This document shows positions 39,200 to 50,261 of a stretch of DNA of 64,000 nt, in pieces; position 1 is the stretch's first letter, and each line of letters opens with the position of its first letter. The stretch is from Rostratula benghalensis. Taxonomy: Eukaryota > Chordata > Aves > Charadriiformes > Rostratulidae. Position numbers and translations under genes: made by a program. The notes beneath the pieces were generated by a model that ran no database searches, had not been told where the DNA came from, and saw only the letters and a list, made by a program, of their open reading frames with translations. Where the stretch lies: the NCBI GenBank assembly GCA_013399305.1, contig VXAI01000013.1, positions 6,775,481-6,839,480 on the forward strand, read 5' to 3'.

Positions 39200-39800
39200 T
39201 GTCCTTTGTCTTTTCCTTTCTCACATTCTGATCTACCAGCATACCAAGATTTGTTGTTCATTATTCCAGCTTATTCTTTAACACTTTTCCTACCTTATTA
39301 GTATTCTGCAACATGCCTGCCACTCTTCTTAATTTCTTTTTATCTGAAACATAGCTATTGAAAAATATTACTGAAAACTAAACCATCAAACCAGATTCCT
39401 GTGGAAACCTGCCACTGTCATCAATAATCACTTTCTGAATATAGCTTTGCACGCATTCTTTCTGAAAACTAGACTCTGCTTCCTATGTTTGTTTGTGAAA
39501 TGTCATGTGAAACGATGTCAAAAGCCTTACTAACACCAAGATACTTGACAACCACTGTTTTTCCTGTATTCACAATGCCTGTTATCTTCTCATAAAAGCA
39601 AGTCATGTTGGTCTGACACTACCTGACTTTGGCAGATCCATGCACTCTTGTTCATTGCCTTGTCCTTTGGTAAGGGCTTGCCAAACTGTTTGATTATTTA
39701 TGCCAGTATTTTTTTCAGGAACTGAAGTTCAGCTATGAGTTTATAAATACCCAGGTCCTTCCTTTTTCACCTTTAGCAGATGGGCACTACATTTTTGCCT
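39200..39800 (-). mobile_element. Ancient, highly diverged CR1/L3-type LINE fragment
   Basis: At the DNA level only scattered phrases remain, such as 'tcaaaagccttactaacacc' and 'ttgaaaaatattactgaaaac'. These sit where CR1/L3 antisense sequence reads 'tcaaaagccttactaaaatc' and 'attgaacagaactgg'. At the protein level the minus strand keeps a clear reverse-transcriptase block (entered separately). There is no CR1 3' tail, so this is an internal ORF2 fragment. Its divergence is far greater than that of the other CR1 copies here, which suggests an insertion predating much of avian evolution. The outer boundaries are uncertain by 100 bp or more. Confidence 0.78.
39490..39612 (-). pseudogene. Reverse-transcriptase motif A remnant of an ancient LINE
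   Basis: Reading the minus strand gives about 39 uninterrupted residues, including TNMTCFYEKITGIV, then VVVKYLGVSKAFDIVSHDIS. In CR1/L3 RT the equivalent is a 'TNL..FYD.VT..VD' block followed by the motif A pattern YLDFSKAFDTVSH. The match of the KAFD.VSH core and its upstream context is specific to this LINE group. The catalytic aspartate of motif A (first D of YLDFSKAFD) is Gly here, so the enzyme is dead. The region outside this block has lost its frame. Confidence 0.82.
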
Positions 39801-41404
39801 CTCGTGTTACTGGTGAAAACTGCAGTTATTAAACATGGTTTCTATTTCATCATTACTGATGTAATGTAAAACCACCATCCAGAACAGATATATATTTAGA
39901 ACTTGTTGCACAACTACTTCTCTGATAACAGCAAGTGATGGGAGAGGGAAGTTTAAAAAAACAAAAGATATATTCAAGGACAGACATACCAGAAATGAAA
40001 GGAGTATGGAGAAATGTTTGTTATTTTCCTCAAAATTACTATCCAGAAAGATTTTGCAGCAGAATACTGTTGCAGAATGGGTGTCAACATTTATGTACAC
40101 ATGATACTATCATTTCCTCTCTGAAAACACTAGCTATAAATGAAAATAATAACATCAGGACAAGATTAACACATCTTAAACATTACTACTCAAAGATACA
40201 AAATTTGACCAATACATAGAGAGTGCAATATAAAAATATTCTCATGTTCAAAATAGGAAATAGAGGGTTATAGATTGTTAATTACAAAATCCTGAGAAGA
40301 AGTAATGAGAAACAGATAGGAAATCTGACAGAGTCATGTGGTTGTGGAGATTTATGTCTTGCTTTATAGAGGTGAGAGGGGATTGGTTAGGTTTAGTGTA
40401 GTACCACACACATCAAGCTGGTCAACAGCTGCTGTAATCACTAGAAAATAGACTTCCAGAGTACTGTACAGATGAAAATTTAGAAATACAGTAGGATCAA
40501 GAGCTTTCTGAAATGTCTCTGTGGACTCCTGTCTGAAAACACTCTTTGGAAAGTGAATTGAGATAGTCTTTTATTCAAAGAACTAACAGCTATATATATA
40601 ATAAAGGGCAGCTTTTAGAGCAGCTGAGAAAATTTTAGAGCAGCTAAAATCTACCTTTCAACTCCCAGACCTAGGATTCTTATATTTTATGTTAATGAGT
40701 CACTGGATAAAATTCACATACAAGGTTAGGTAGAAATTAGAATCCATGATTCACTATCCCTTTGAAAAAAATTCAAACTACTTGTTTACCACCTCATACT
40801 ATCTCTGGATCAGTGAATTTTAAATTCACTTCTTTGCTCATGGTATTGATAAGGAGAAATCATGTTCAAACCTTTTATCAAAGCCATAGGACAGGACTGG
40901 ACTTTAAGTTTTCTTTCTTGGGAAGAAAAGCTGAGTTTGCTTTTTCTTGGGGAGATGAACTAGCCACAGTCATCTATGAAAGCCTGATCCCATAATTTAT
41001 GGAAAGTACTGGCTGCAATTGCATCCACGTTCACTACTTGCACTCAGGTGAAGAAACCTGGGCCATGGAAACTCTAGTATGTGGATCTATTTCTAAACTG
41101 GTTTAGGTGTGAGGTAAATTTCGCTGTGCAGAAAGGGATTATTCTGCTTATTGATGTGGAGAGCTTGGAGCTGCTGGCAGATGAACAGAGGTTTTCTGGT
41201 TTCCAGCTTGTGTTTATCATAGCAATTACATTTTAAAAGTCTTATTGTGTGTAACCTTTAGTGAAAATAATTTACCTTTCACTTACCTTTTCCTGCACAT
41301 AAACTGTTTAAAGTTGCCTGCAATGACCACAGTTAACCTGTCTTGATGGAAGATTGCTGTTGCACAAGTAAATTCATTTAGGCCAGCTGTGTGTTGCTGT
41401 CTGC
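39801..41404. other. AT-rich non-coding stretch, nothing recognised
   Basis: No repeat family or gene was recognised. A 13-bp phrase (TTTTAGAGCAGCT) is duplicated at about 40612-40640. The 97-codon minus-strand and 94-codon plus-strand frames around 39807-40219 overlap each other and have no domain. Confidence 0.55.
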
Positions 41405-41887
41405 ACCAGAAACTAGAGTGGAGCTGCTGCTTCAGGGGCTGATGTGTCCAGGTGCCAGCAACTGGAAAGACTGGGATGCAGGGACAGGTACTGGGAAGAC
41501 TGATTAAATGCAGCTGCTGGAGCCACCCACATTGTACATATATATATATATATGTATATATATTTCTCACCACTAGACCTCTACCCTGTCCAGCTAAAGA
41601 AGAGAGCAGAGAGAAGCTGTTGGTGCTCCCTGCATTTGTGTGGTTGTTCTGCCTGTCCGATCTGTGGCTGCATATGTACATATGTATATTTCTATGTATG
41701 TATATGTGGTATAGGTGATATCTGTGTGTGTGCACCTGCTGGGTGCTTCACCACTGTTTGGACCTGGGAACATGAAGTGGATGCAATCTCACCTGTCAGG
41801 TGGTTGGATCCAGTACGATACATTTTCCTCTAACAGTTCTCAAAGCTGAAATTCCTCCTAAAAGATCCCTGATTAAAAAAAAAAAAA
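41405..41887 (+). mobile_element. TG-rich LTR-like repeat fragment ending in A13
   Basis: The block starts with 'gagtggagctgctgcttcag' and 'tgtccaggtgccagcaactgg', which recall the repeated phrases inside the repeat at 34730-36100. It has an AT dinucleotide tract at 41537-41564, 'caccactagacctctaccc', TG-rich runs to about 41735 and 'gcttcaccactgtttggacc'. It ends with A13 at 41875-41887. I believe this is a widespread avian repeat of the same family as 34730-36100, but I cannot name it. The 150-codon minus-strand frame at 41283-41735 is a by-product of this low-complexity TG/CA sequence and not a gene. Confidence 0.5.
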
Positions 41888-44800
41888 GACATAAGGAAAA
41901 CTTTGTAATGAAATAATGTTGTTTATTGCTTTATTGATTGTTTGTTTAAATTGTTTTTCTTTTTAATAAATCAGTTAATTGTGGTTCATCGTCTAACCAT
42001 GGTGTCCCCTAAGGCAAAGAAAATAACTTAATGTAGCTAAAATAACAGCGCCTCAGCCCTGGATTTGCATTAACAGAGAGTTGTTAAAATTTATTTTGTT
42101 CCTTATTTTTCTAGACTAGTAATTTTTGGAATCAAATATTACTTGGCACTCAACATATCATGTTTCTTTCAAGCCTGTCTTAAAGACCGTCTGTGCCTTT
42201 GTGATGCAAGGAAGGAGAGAAACAGTCCTTCATTTAGTTTGTTTTTCAGCTGCACAAGTCAGTTGGACTTGCAGTGATTTTTTATTGGATGAGAAAACCA
42301 ATCGTTTTGTTTTTTTCCCTTTGAATTGTGCTAATGAAAAATTAGATTTTGCTAATTTTTCCATGCAATTTTTTCTATGGTGCAGAAATCTAATAAAATT
42401 CAAGTAAAAGTCAGATAATTTGCTACTCTGCTTCTACTGTTTTGAAATATACTGCTGTTGAACCAGTATGTATCATTTGATTGATTGTTTTTCCCAGAAG
42501 ATGAAGGAAAATTCTTAATGATATATCACACTGCAATTGAAATATTAGAGGTCACTTTGATCATTCATCACACTATTTTATCTTGTACATGCTAGGATCA
42601 CAGTAGATTACATGAGAAGAACAGAGACTGCATGGAATCCTCTGAGCAAACTCAGATCTCAAGGATATCACAAACAATTTGGAAGCCTGAGAGAAACTAT
42701 GCTGTAGTAAAGCTCAAAGAATAATGTATTATTAGAGTGTGTTACTCAAATGAAATTGGTGTTTAGTATGCCAACAAAGCTGCTTGAACAAAGGCTGATG
42801 ATGTCTCAAAGTCTGGATGAATGGAGAAGTTCTCTGAAGGGAAGCTCTTAATACCATCCCACGTTTCATGTCTCCTGCAAAGCACTGGAAAGGGGCTTTT
42901 GGCAGATTCAAAAAGATATAACCTTGAAGGATTTCTAGACTCTTTTAATATAATCATTAAGGCAGGCTCAAAATGCCTGCCTGTCTTGGCTCAATTCAAA
43001 TTACCCTTGAGAAATAAGGTGTTAGCAAGGTTAAACAAGGCCTTCCATTATGAAGCCAATTTGGTGGACCAATTCCTATATATAAAAATACTCTGAAGTA
43101 GCTTGTCACATCACCTCATCAAATGCTTTTTATAAGGAAAATTATCATGGTTCCTTATTTCCTTATTTATAGTTTTTTTCTGGATGTATGTCATCTATAT
43201 AAAAGGTGGGCTACTCAGAACAAGCTGGTTTTAAGGACAACAAATCACAGGAATTATTGAAAGGTCTTGTATTACAGTAATTGTATAAACAAATTCAGTG
43301 AGTTAGAGAATGAAGTCCAGAGGTCCACTCAGTAATGCCGCAAGGGTAACACTGGTGCTAGAGTTCTCACTACCTGTTTCATTAAAAGTTAAATGCCTTA
43401 TTATCCCCATTATAAATCAGTGGCAGGTCTTAAAGGGTTTCCTTTCCCCTTTCTGCAAATAGTTTCCTTTTTGTTTGTTTGTTTGTTTGTTTTGGGGTTT
43501 TTTTTCCCCACAGTGGACATCACTATGGTTTTTGTTATTCACGTTACTTAATATCACCTTCTGTATCAGAAGATAAGTTTGTTGTGAACATCAAGTGCCC
43601 ATGAAATAAAAATCAGCACAAATTATTTCAGAAACAAGTGACTGACTGAGAAAAAAAATGAAAAGCAGAGTAAAAGGATAAAACAATCTGAAATGTGGGG
43701 CAAAAAGAAGCAAGCCAAGGATAGCTAAAAAGATTCCAGCCTCCCCCTCCAGCCTTTTTTTTAAGGGGCATTTTTAAGCAAGATATGTTCCATACCTTAA
43801 AATCTACCTTCTGAGAATTGCAACTTCCATGAGCTTCTTTGCTACACTACAATCAGTAGTTTGTGTATTTTAGACCACAGAGAAACTAAATAGACCAATT
43901 TTTTTTGTCTCTTTTTAGTAATGGCTTTGGGTGCATCTATGTAGTGATTTAGGATTTAGGATGCTGGACGTATACTTTTCAGCTGGATGGTTTTCCTATG
44001 GCAATATTGCAAAACCAACTCAATGACACCAGTGTTGTGCTCCAAGTGGTTTCCCTCTTGGTGAAATCAGAAAGGAGACCATGTGGGTGCTCAGTAGATC
44101 TAAGGTCCTCCAACAGCTAGGTGACAGTTCATACATAAATGTCACTAGATGCAGTGTGGACAAATGATCCTAAACCCACAACACATTGTGACAAATCAGC
44201 CCCTCGTCCTAGTCCCTAGATTTCTAATCAGTCAGTAATGTAGGCTCACAAGTTAAACAGTCCAGGGTTACCAAGGTCTCTTTTCACCTCTGTTTATTAT
44301 CTATTATTATTAAACAGTAATTACAGGTTCCCTGAAATTAAAAAAGTTACTATGCTATATCAAAAAGTTTTTTCAAAGAAGACTTAGTCTTCTTTGTAGT
44401 ATCATCAATAGAGTAGTGATTAGACATTCTGAGGGTGGTGCTGGTGCTGGTACCTGATTATAGATGCCCAATATTCTACAAAGTGCCTAAGCATTAAACT
44501 TCTGGGATTCTGTTCTTTGGGTTCCCTCAGAAATTGAGAAACTTTTGTCAGGGAAAATGTGACTGAAAACTAGCTATTCCAGTAAGAAATTTCACTGTCA
44601 AGTATTCAACATATTCTTCTTTTCCTCAGTGGATAAACCCCTCAAACCTAAGCTTATCCTGAAAATGTATTTATTAATTCTTCATAACTGATGAAGATTT
44701 CAGTTATTATTCATGTTACTTTTAGCACATAAATATTAGCATATTCTTATTATTCAGGATAAATTTCTACAGAATTATCATTCCTTGGTTCAAAAATCTA

Positions 44801-45309
44801 ATATTCTAATATACTGTATAGATGTACCTAATTTACTTTTTTGGCTCATCTGAGCAGTTCATGATCCCATTGTATTACAGCTTATTGTTCATAAACAAAT
44901 CTTAATTGCCTCATTTTTCAAGCCATTATACAGAATTGTATTTAAGCCAGAGATACTAGTTGATATTCTTCTTCTGCATTTTGTTCATCTCTCCTCTCTG
45001 AAAATAAAGATTTTGTTAAGTTGGTTACATGTCAGACTTTATACATATCTGAATAGGTATTTTTGCAAAAATAAAATTTGAGCATTTGTGCATTTTCCTT
45101 ACCTGAGAATTTTTCTCAGTGAACACCACCACCTTTCTATTGTGTAATGTCAATGGGTGTGTCAACAGGTGCTACACACAGCGAAATTACACTCATTTTT
45201 TATTGTTTGTGGCAATACAGATATAGTCTATTTTACCTGTAAATAAAATACAATAACAATTTTCTTTTTATTCTTATGTATTTAAAGGAATTTTTGACTT
45301 TTTAATCTC
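41888..45309. other. AT-rich non-coding stretch, nothing recognised
   Basis: About 3.4 kb with no repeat family or exon that I recognise. A (GTTT)n tract lies at 43471-43493. Small frames (93 codons at 42126, 91 at 42821) have no domain. Confidence 0.55.
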
Positions 45310-46080
45310 CCAGAATTCCCAGATGAAGAAGAAGGTTGTCTATCTGCTTGTTTCAGGTGTCCCTGTACAGGCAACGGCAGTGGTGGCTTCAGAGATGGCC
45401 TCTTTGAGGGGTCTGAGGGGGGACCTCTGTGAGGGACTTCATGGGTGGCCCCAAGCTGGACACTGCCGGTTCCAACTGTCTCCATCTGACCCACCCCCAG
45501 GCACAGCTGAGCCTCTCAACCACAATGGTGGCACCTTAGAGAAAACATAATGCAAAAGAAGAGAAGAAATACAGAAGTCAGAGGACAGGGAGGAGAAGTC
45601 ACTCCATGACAGGGCAAATATTCCCTGCCACCCATGGAGGACCTGTGCTGGAGAAAGTTTTCTTGCAGGACTGCAATCCATGGAAGAACTCATGCTGGAG
45701 CATGTATTGACAATATGGTGTCCTTCCCCACTTTTTTTTCTTGCTGAAGGGATTGAGTGTAATTTGAGATGACAAATGAAGGAGTCTGGAGTGGAGTGAA
45801 GTGGAGTGAAGTTACACCTGGGAATGGGGTGATGAAAGGATTCGTTTCGGTGTTTGCCTTTTTGTTTCCCACTTCTTCAATCAGGAATTAAGTATTTACT
45901 TTAACCGAAAATAAATTAATTTTCCAAAGGCAAAACTCTTCTGGCCATAACAGTAATTGGTAACCATTTTCCTAGGCTTTGTCTTGACCTATGATTTTTC
46001 TCATTCCTCTTCTTCCTATTTTCCCTATATGGAGAAGGGCTGGGTGGGAGTTTGGCTGCTAGCCCAGGCTAATCCACCAC
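45310..46080 (+). mobile_element. Endogenous-retrovirus LTR (plus strand), partial or solo
   Basis: The 3' half is recognisable as the same avian LTR type as at 27837-28723, in the opposite orientation. 'ctgcaatccatggaagaact' and 'catgctggagcatg' lie near 45669-45703. A polyadenylation signal AATAAA sits at 45910-45915 in the family context 'aaataaattaattttcc', then GGCCATAACAGTAATTGGTA follows. The 3' edge is 'gctagcccaggctaatccac', ending near 46080. The 5' half (45310-45600) is more diverged and its edge is uncertain. A 10-bp direct repeat (GGAGTGAAGT-like) lies near 45790-45812. There is no flanking retroviral gene. Unlike the minus-strand copy, this one keeps its AATAAA. Confidence 0.78.
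45910..45915 (+). promoter_or_regulatory. LTR polyadenylation signal AATAAA
   Basis: AATAAA sits in the position and context expected for the R region of this LTR type, about 165 bp before its 3' edge. It is intact here, whereas the equivalent site in the minus-strand LTR near 28045 is mutated. Whether it is still used is unknown. Confidence 0.6.
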
Positions 46081-47689
46081 GCTGGTTCACTGAGTTATAC
46101 ACCTGAAAAAGAGAGTATACCGTCAATGGCTGCAAGTAAGTTGTTTTACATAAGGTGGGAGGTGAAAGCTTCAGAATGGAGAATTTGCCTGCCTTTGTGA
46201 CCCTGGAGGAACCCATTCTACCACCTCCAGTCCCAGCTATCCCCATCAGAGCGCTGATTATTGTCTTCCCCATAGAGACGGACTGCGGCAGCCTTTAGCA
46301 TCTCAAAGCAGATGCTGTAGCCAGGAGAGGCATTCTAGAGGGAAACATGACATTGTTCAAAAACAGTTTGCATATTCAGCTTCTGGGACTGGAGAGGTTT
46401 GAAAGCCCATGTGTCATCCACATTCTAAACCCAATCGCTGCAAACACAATTTATATCAAAGTACCATGCTGTAACAGAAAATACAGCCGAAACGCTTAGG
46501 CTTATCCACTAAGAAAACTCAATAAGGCAAAATTCTTATTTAATGGTTTTAGAATCTTTGAGAGACACGTTTTCCATTTTTCAGCCTCAGTATAAATAGC
46601 TTTTTTGCTGTTGATGTGCTACCAAAATATTTCATGTTTATATTTTGAACTATAGTTTTGCTCAAAGAGACGCCTTGGCTTACTTCATTGATTCTTAGAG
46701 CACTGAGATCACAACAAATGTCATAACATGGAGTGCAAGTTGTTGTGATTTCAGTGGCTATTTTATGTTTTATTTAAAACAGTCCAAGGTAAATGCAAGT
46801 TCCTCAGACATTCTATACAGTCCTTTTGAGTATTTCAGTATGTAAATTTTCAACAGCTTTCTCAAAACAGCTCACTAGAGGCTCAATGAAATAAAAGCCA
46901 ATAAATGTCTTTGACAATGATGGAATTTAGAGCTTTGAAGGGATACAGTAATTTACTAGGTTTGTTTTACATTTATTTACGGTTCTATGAAGCTTTCACA
47001 TAACTTAATATGGACTTTAATCACATCTGAATGACAATCTCTTTGGAATCTGTGTTGAATAAGGAAAGATAGATGCTGTATGCAAGCTCAAGTTCAGCAG
47101 TAGATTAAATAATGGAGTTAATATATGTATTCTAGTGAAATAACTTATCTTACACCAGTACGACTGTTACTGGGTTTGCTAAGCAAGTGTAATTCACCTA
47201 AATTTGGTACTCTTTGAGTAGTAAATACAGTTTTATCACACTATAACTTTCACTGAATTTCATAGAGACTGTATTTTCTTGCAATAGCTGTTGGTTTAAG
47301 ATTGCAGGTGATATTAACTTTCTTGCATTAACTTTTTTTTCCTCCTTTTTCCTGGTATAATTTCTTCCCTAATTTTTCCTTGCAGAGTGAAATTCATACA
47401 AAAATCAGGTATAAGTGATACAAACTAATTTAACAGGAAAATATACAAACATAGACATCGATGAAATGTTAGTTAGAATTATGATTATTTTCCAGTTTAA
47501 CCTACCTGTGAAAGAAAATTTATCATCATATTAGATCAGGTTGTCTACAGCTTTTTGACTAAGTTGATTTTTAAAAAACACTGTAAATTGAGATTACCCA
47601 GCCTTTCTAGGCGATTTGCTAAGTTTCTGTTCTCTTCCAGTACTTTTATTTTCCCCTGTATGTGCAGTTTGACACTCCCAGCCCAGGTC
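46081..47689. other. Unique AT-rich sequence, part of it resembling conserved non-coding DNA
   Basis: No repeat or gene was recognised. The part from about 46360 to 47060 has no homopolymer expansions, no repeat signatures and an even, complex texture, which can indicate conserved non-coding DNA. This is only a suggestion without alignments. Confidence 0.4.
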
Positions 47690-47990
47690 TTATGCGTTTG
47701 TAGCCATTTATTCTTGTTACATTATCTGATGCTACGAGAAGAGTTTGGTTCCAACAGCTCTGTAGCTTCCCCTTAAGAAATTTTAAATTGCCATTAGAAT
47801 CTCTCTCAACATTTCACCAGGAAATACGCAGTTCCTTTAGACTCTTCTCAAAGCTCATGTGCCCTGGTCTTCTGACCATGTTGATAACCCTATTTTGGAC
47901 TGTCTCAGGTTTCTCCACACTATCCTTGAACTGTCAACTGGACAGATATATCTCTGTACATCCATCTATCTGTACCTCAAGCTTGGTGTT
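47690..47990 (-). mobile_element. Old CR1 LINE fragment
   Basis: On the plus strand the order of phrases is that of an antisense CR1 3' region: 'atctgatgctacgagaagag', 'gtttggttccaacagctctg', 'ctttagactcttctcaaagc', 'tcatgtgccctggtcttctg', 'accctattttggactgtctc'. In less decayed copies these read 'ctcatgtgctccagtcctctg' and 'ccctattctggactctctcc'. Divergence is high and no tail octamers remain, so the boundaries are approximate. Non-coding. Confidence 0.72.
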
Positions 47991-48357
47991 ACACATTGCA
48001 GGATTCCATCCTTGAAAGTTCTGGGTTCATCACACTTCCAACTCCCTATGTCCCCTCCATCTAGATGCCTTTCTCCTCCTCCTTGATTTCTATTTCCTCA
48101 AAGCAGGACCTCACCTCAGTGTTCTCTGGTATTCATATCACCCTAATATACTTCTGACAATCATCAAGCTCCAGCCTTTACACCATGCTTTAATTCCCAG
48201 TCTGCTGCTTCCCTAGTCCAGTACTTCCTACACCTTTTTTGTCTTTCCATCAGTCCTCTGTCATGGACCTTTGACTTAAAAAACAAGTTCAGTCATGGGC
48301 CAGGATTTTTGAGACCCTGTGGTGACTTGCTACTGCTTTCAGGAATTAAATTCATGG
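47991..48357. other. C/T-rich spacer between CR1 fragments
   Basis: The sequence is pyrimidine-rich on the plus strand (for example around 48040-48110). I recognise no repeat family or gene. It could be the decayed continuation of the neighbouring CR1. Confidence 0.45.
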
Positions 48358-48423
48358 AGTCCTGGGAGTTGAACTTGAGGATCCTTATGGGTCCTTTCCA
48401 ACTTGAGATATTCTAAGATTCTT
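48358..48423 (+). mobile_element. Very short CR1 LINE 3' tail
   Basis: GGGAGTTGAACTTGAGGATC, CTTATGGGTCCTTTCCAACT and a decayed octamer end (GATATTCTAAGATTCT) give the last 60-65 bp of a CR1 on the plus strand. It belongs to the subfamily whose tail reads 'tgatctttatgggtcccttcc'. Confidence 0.85.
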
Positions 48424-48799
48424 TGCAATTCATAGTATCAGCTGTTGTCCTTATGCAGATGTCCACGTGCATAGTTACTTATATGTGTGTGGTCAATGCT
48501 GAGCATTTGGTATTCAGTTACTGTACCCATTTTGAAGCAAAAAATGTAAGTGATTAATAGCTAAGGACTCCCTGAAGTTTAGGGCCTTAAATAATTATAT
48601 TGTCTTCTTGTACTTAAGAGCAACACAAACATAGTACCAACAATAACGTAGATTTTCCTCTAGAGTACAGGTACACATTCCATACTTAGAACAAAAATCT
48701 ACTCTTTCTGATTGATGACTCTCTTCTTCTTTCGTTTTGTTTATTGTCTTATTTGACAAGTCTTGTGTCTTGCATTCAACAGTTTTATAAAGGTGACTG
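48424..48799. other. AT-rich non-coding stretch, nothing recognised
   Basis: About 375 bp between two plus-strand CR1 fragments, with no gene or repeat family seen. Confidence 0.55.
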
Positions 48800-49195
48800 A
48801 GAAACCTGGGCTCTGTGAGACCTCACCCGCAGTATTGCACCCAGCCCAGGAGTTCCCAGTGTAAGAAAGACATGGACCTGTTACAGTGGGTTCAGAGGAG
48901 GACCACAAAAATGGTCAGAGGCCTGGAACACTTCTGCTGTGAAAAAAGGCTGAGAGAGCTGGGATTTCAGTTGTTGATTGCTCAGTCTGGAGAACAAGAG
49001 ACCCTATTGCAGCCTTTCAGTATATAAACCAGGTTCAGAAGAAAGATGAAAAAAAGACATTTTTAAAAGGGCCTGCAGTAACAGGGCAAGGGGCAGTGGG
49101 TTTAAACTGAGAGAGCGTAGTTTGAGACTGAACAGAAGGAAATTTTTTATGATGAGGGTGGTAAGACAGTGGAACAAGTTATCCAGAGAAAATAC
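48800..49195 (+). mobile_element. CR1 LINE fragment, ORF2 end into 3' UTR, tail missing (copy K)
   Basis: The plus strand carries the C-terminal part of ORF2 in decayed form: [20 protein letters not shown] near 48868-48926, then a RLRELGFQ block near 48948-48971. 'ggggcagtgggtttaaactg' and 'gatgagggtggtaagacag' of the 3' UTR follow, and similarity is lost after 'aagttatccagagaaa'. The family protein reads 'RDMELLERVQRRATKM' at this point. The 3' tail with octamers is absent, so the copy is truncated at both ends or was deleted after insertion. Confidence 0.9.
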
Positions 49196-50261
49196 TAAAA
49201 TGGATGATATAAGGCTCTTGAAACCAAGAATGAAAAGACTAACAGTACAGAAAGAAATTCTGTGAGGTCTCGAGTGAAATTGCTTGGTCAAAGTGACTGC
49301 TTTTTCTCAGATAAAATCATACATTCAATTAATGTAAAGGAGTCAATCAGGTTCTTATTAAGAAGTTACTTTTGTAAGTTAAATAGGTCTCATCAGTTAA
49401 ATAGGTCTCATAAGTATATTTGTCTAATCTTCATTTATTTATTTATTTATTTTGAAGGAAAAAAAAAAAGCAAAAGGCTTGATTTGTATTTTATTTCTTG
49501 GAGCCTGTAGCCTCTAGCTGATATTTTCTGGATTTTCATTACCTCGAAGACACAACTTACTCCTGCCATTCCCCTTCTGTTTCCAGTACAGTCATAAAGT
49601 CTGCTGAATCTGGTGAGAAAGTATTCAGTCATAGTGATGGACTTTGATCTAGGATTTTTTTTTTATTTTTTTTTTGCTTTTGCTAACTTTAAATTTATTA
49701 TTAGCAGAGTAGTTCAAATTTTCTTTTCCACCCAGCCTATCTCTGTAAGGAGTATTATTGAAAAGCTGTTTCCAATGACCTATAAGGGAAGAAAAAAATT
49801 TTTTCAGTCAGTCCTGCAAGTCTATTACAGGATAGTTGTTGTAAACCAGGACATTTCTGTAACCCAGTCTTCATGAGTAAGCAAGTATGAAAAATACGTT
49901 AGTTGTTTCAGTGTCCAGTGAAGTATTATTTCTGCAGTATATCGTCAGTTAAAAATAATCATCAGTTGCATATATGAATGCAACTTCAATATTAGATCCT
50001 GATCCTACTCTTTCCTCAGCTTTTCAACACTCTATAAATTGGGAAAGGAAAATTCATATTAAAAAATTACACTTAGTAACTTTCATTCCAAATATTGCTG
50101 GCAGGGCAATTGGATCCTTAAATCATCGCGGGTCTGACAGAGTTTCATGGTGCCAAGAAACTGTTTCAGCTGATATATCTTCTGAAAACTTTGCACATTT
50201 TTTCAATTTTTTTTGTTTGTTTGTTTTCAAAAGATTTAAATGACTGGGTGTTAGGCAAGGA
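49196..50261. other. AT-rich non-coding stretch with short tandem repeats
   Basis: It contains an 18-bp tandem duplication (entered separately), an (ATTT)n tract at about 49433-49452 and T-rich runs near 49657-49675. No gene or repeat family was recognised. Confidence 0.55.
49377..49412. repeat. 18-bp tandem duplication
   Basis: AGTTAAATAGGTCTCATC at 49377-49394 is repeated at 49395-49412 with one difference in the last base. It looks like a recent local duplication. Confidence 0.93.

Noticed and set aside
41283..41735. 150-codon minus-strand open frame, the longest in the window
   Set aside because: It lies mostly inside a TG/CA-rich LTR-like repeat, and its His/Tyr/Ile-rich composition comes from the dinucleotide tracts.
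34730..41887. A complete provirus between the two TG-rich LTR-like blocks
   Set aside because: The interval contains an unrelated CR1 tail and an ancient LINE and no gag, pol or env frame. The two blocks are different parts of a repeat, not matching terminal repeats.
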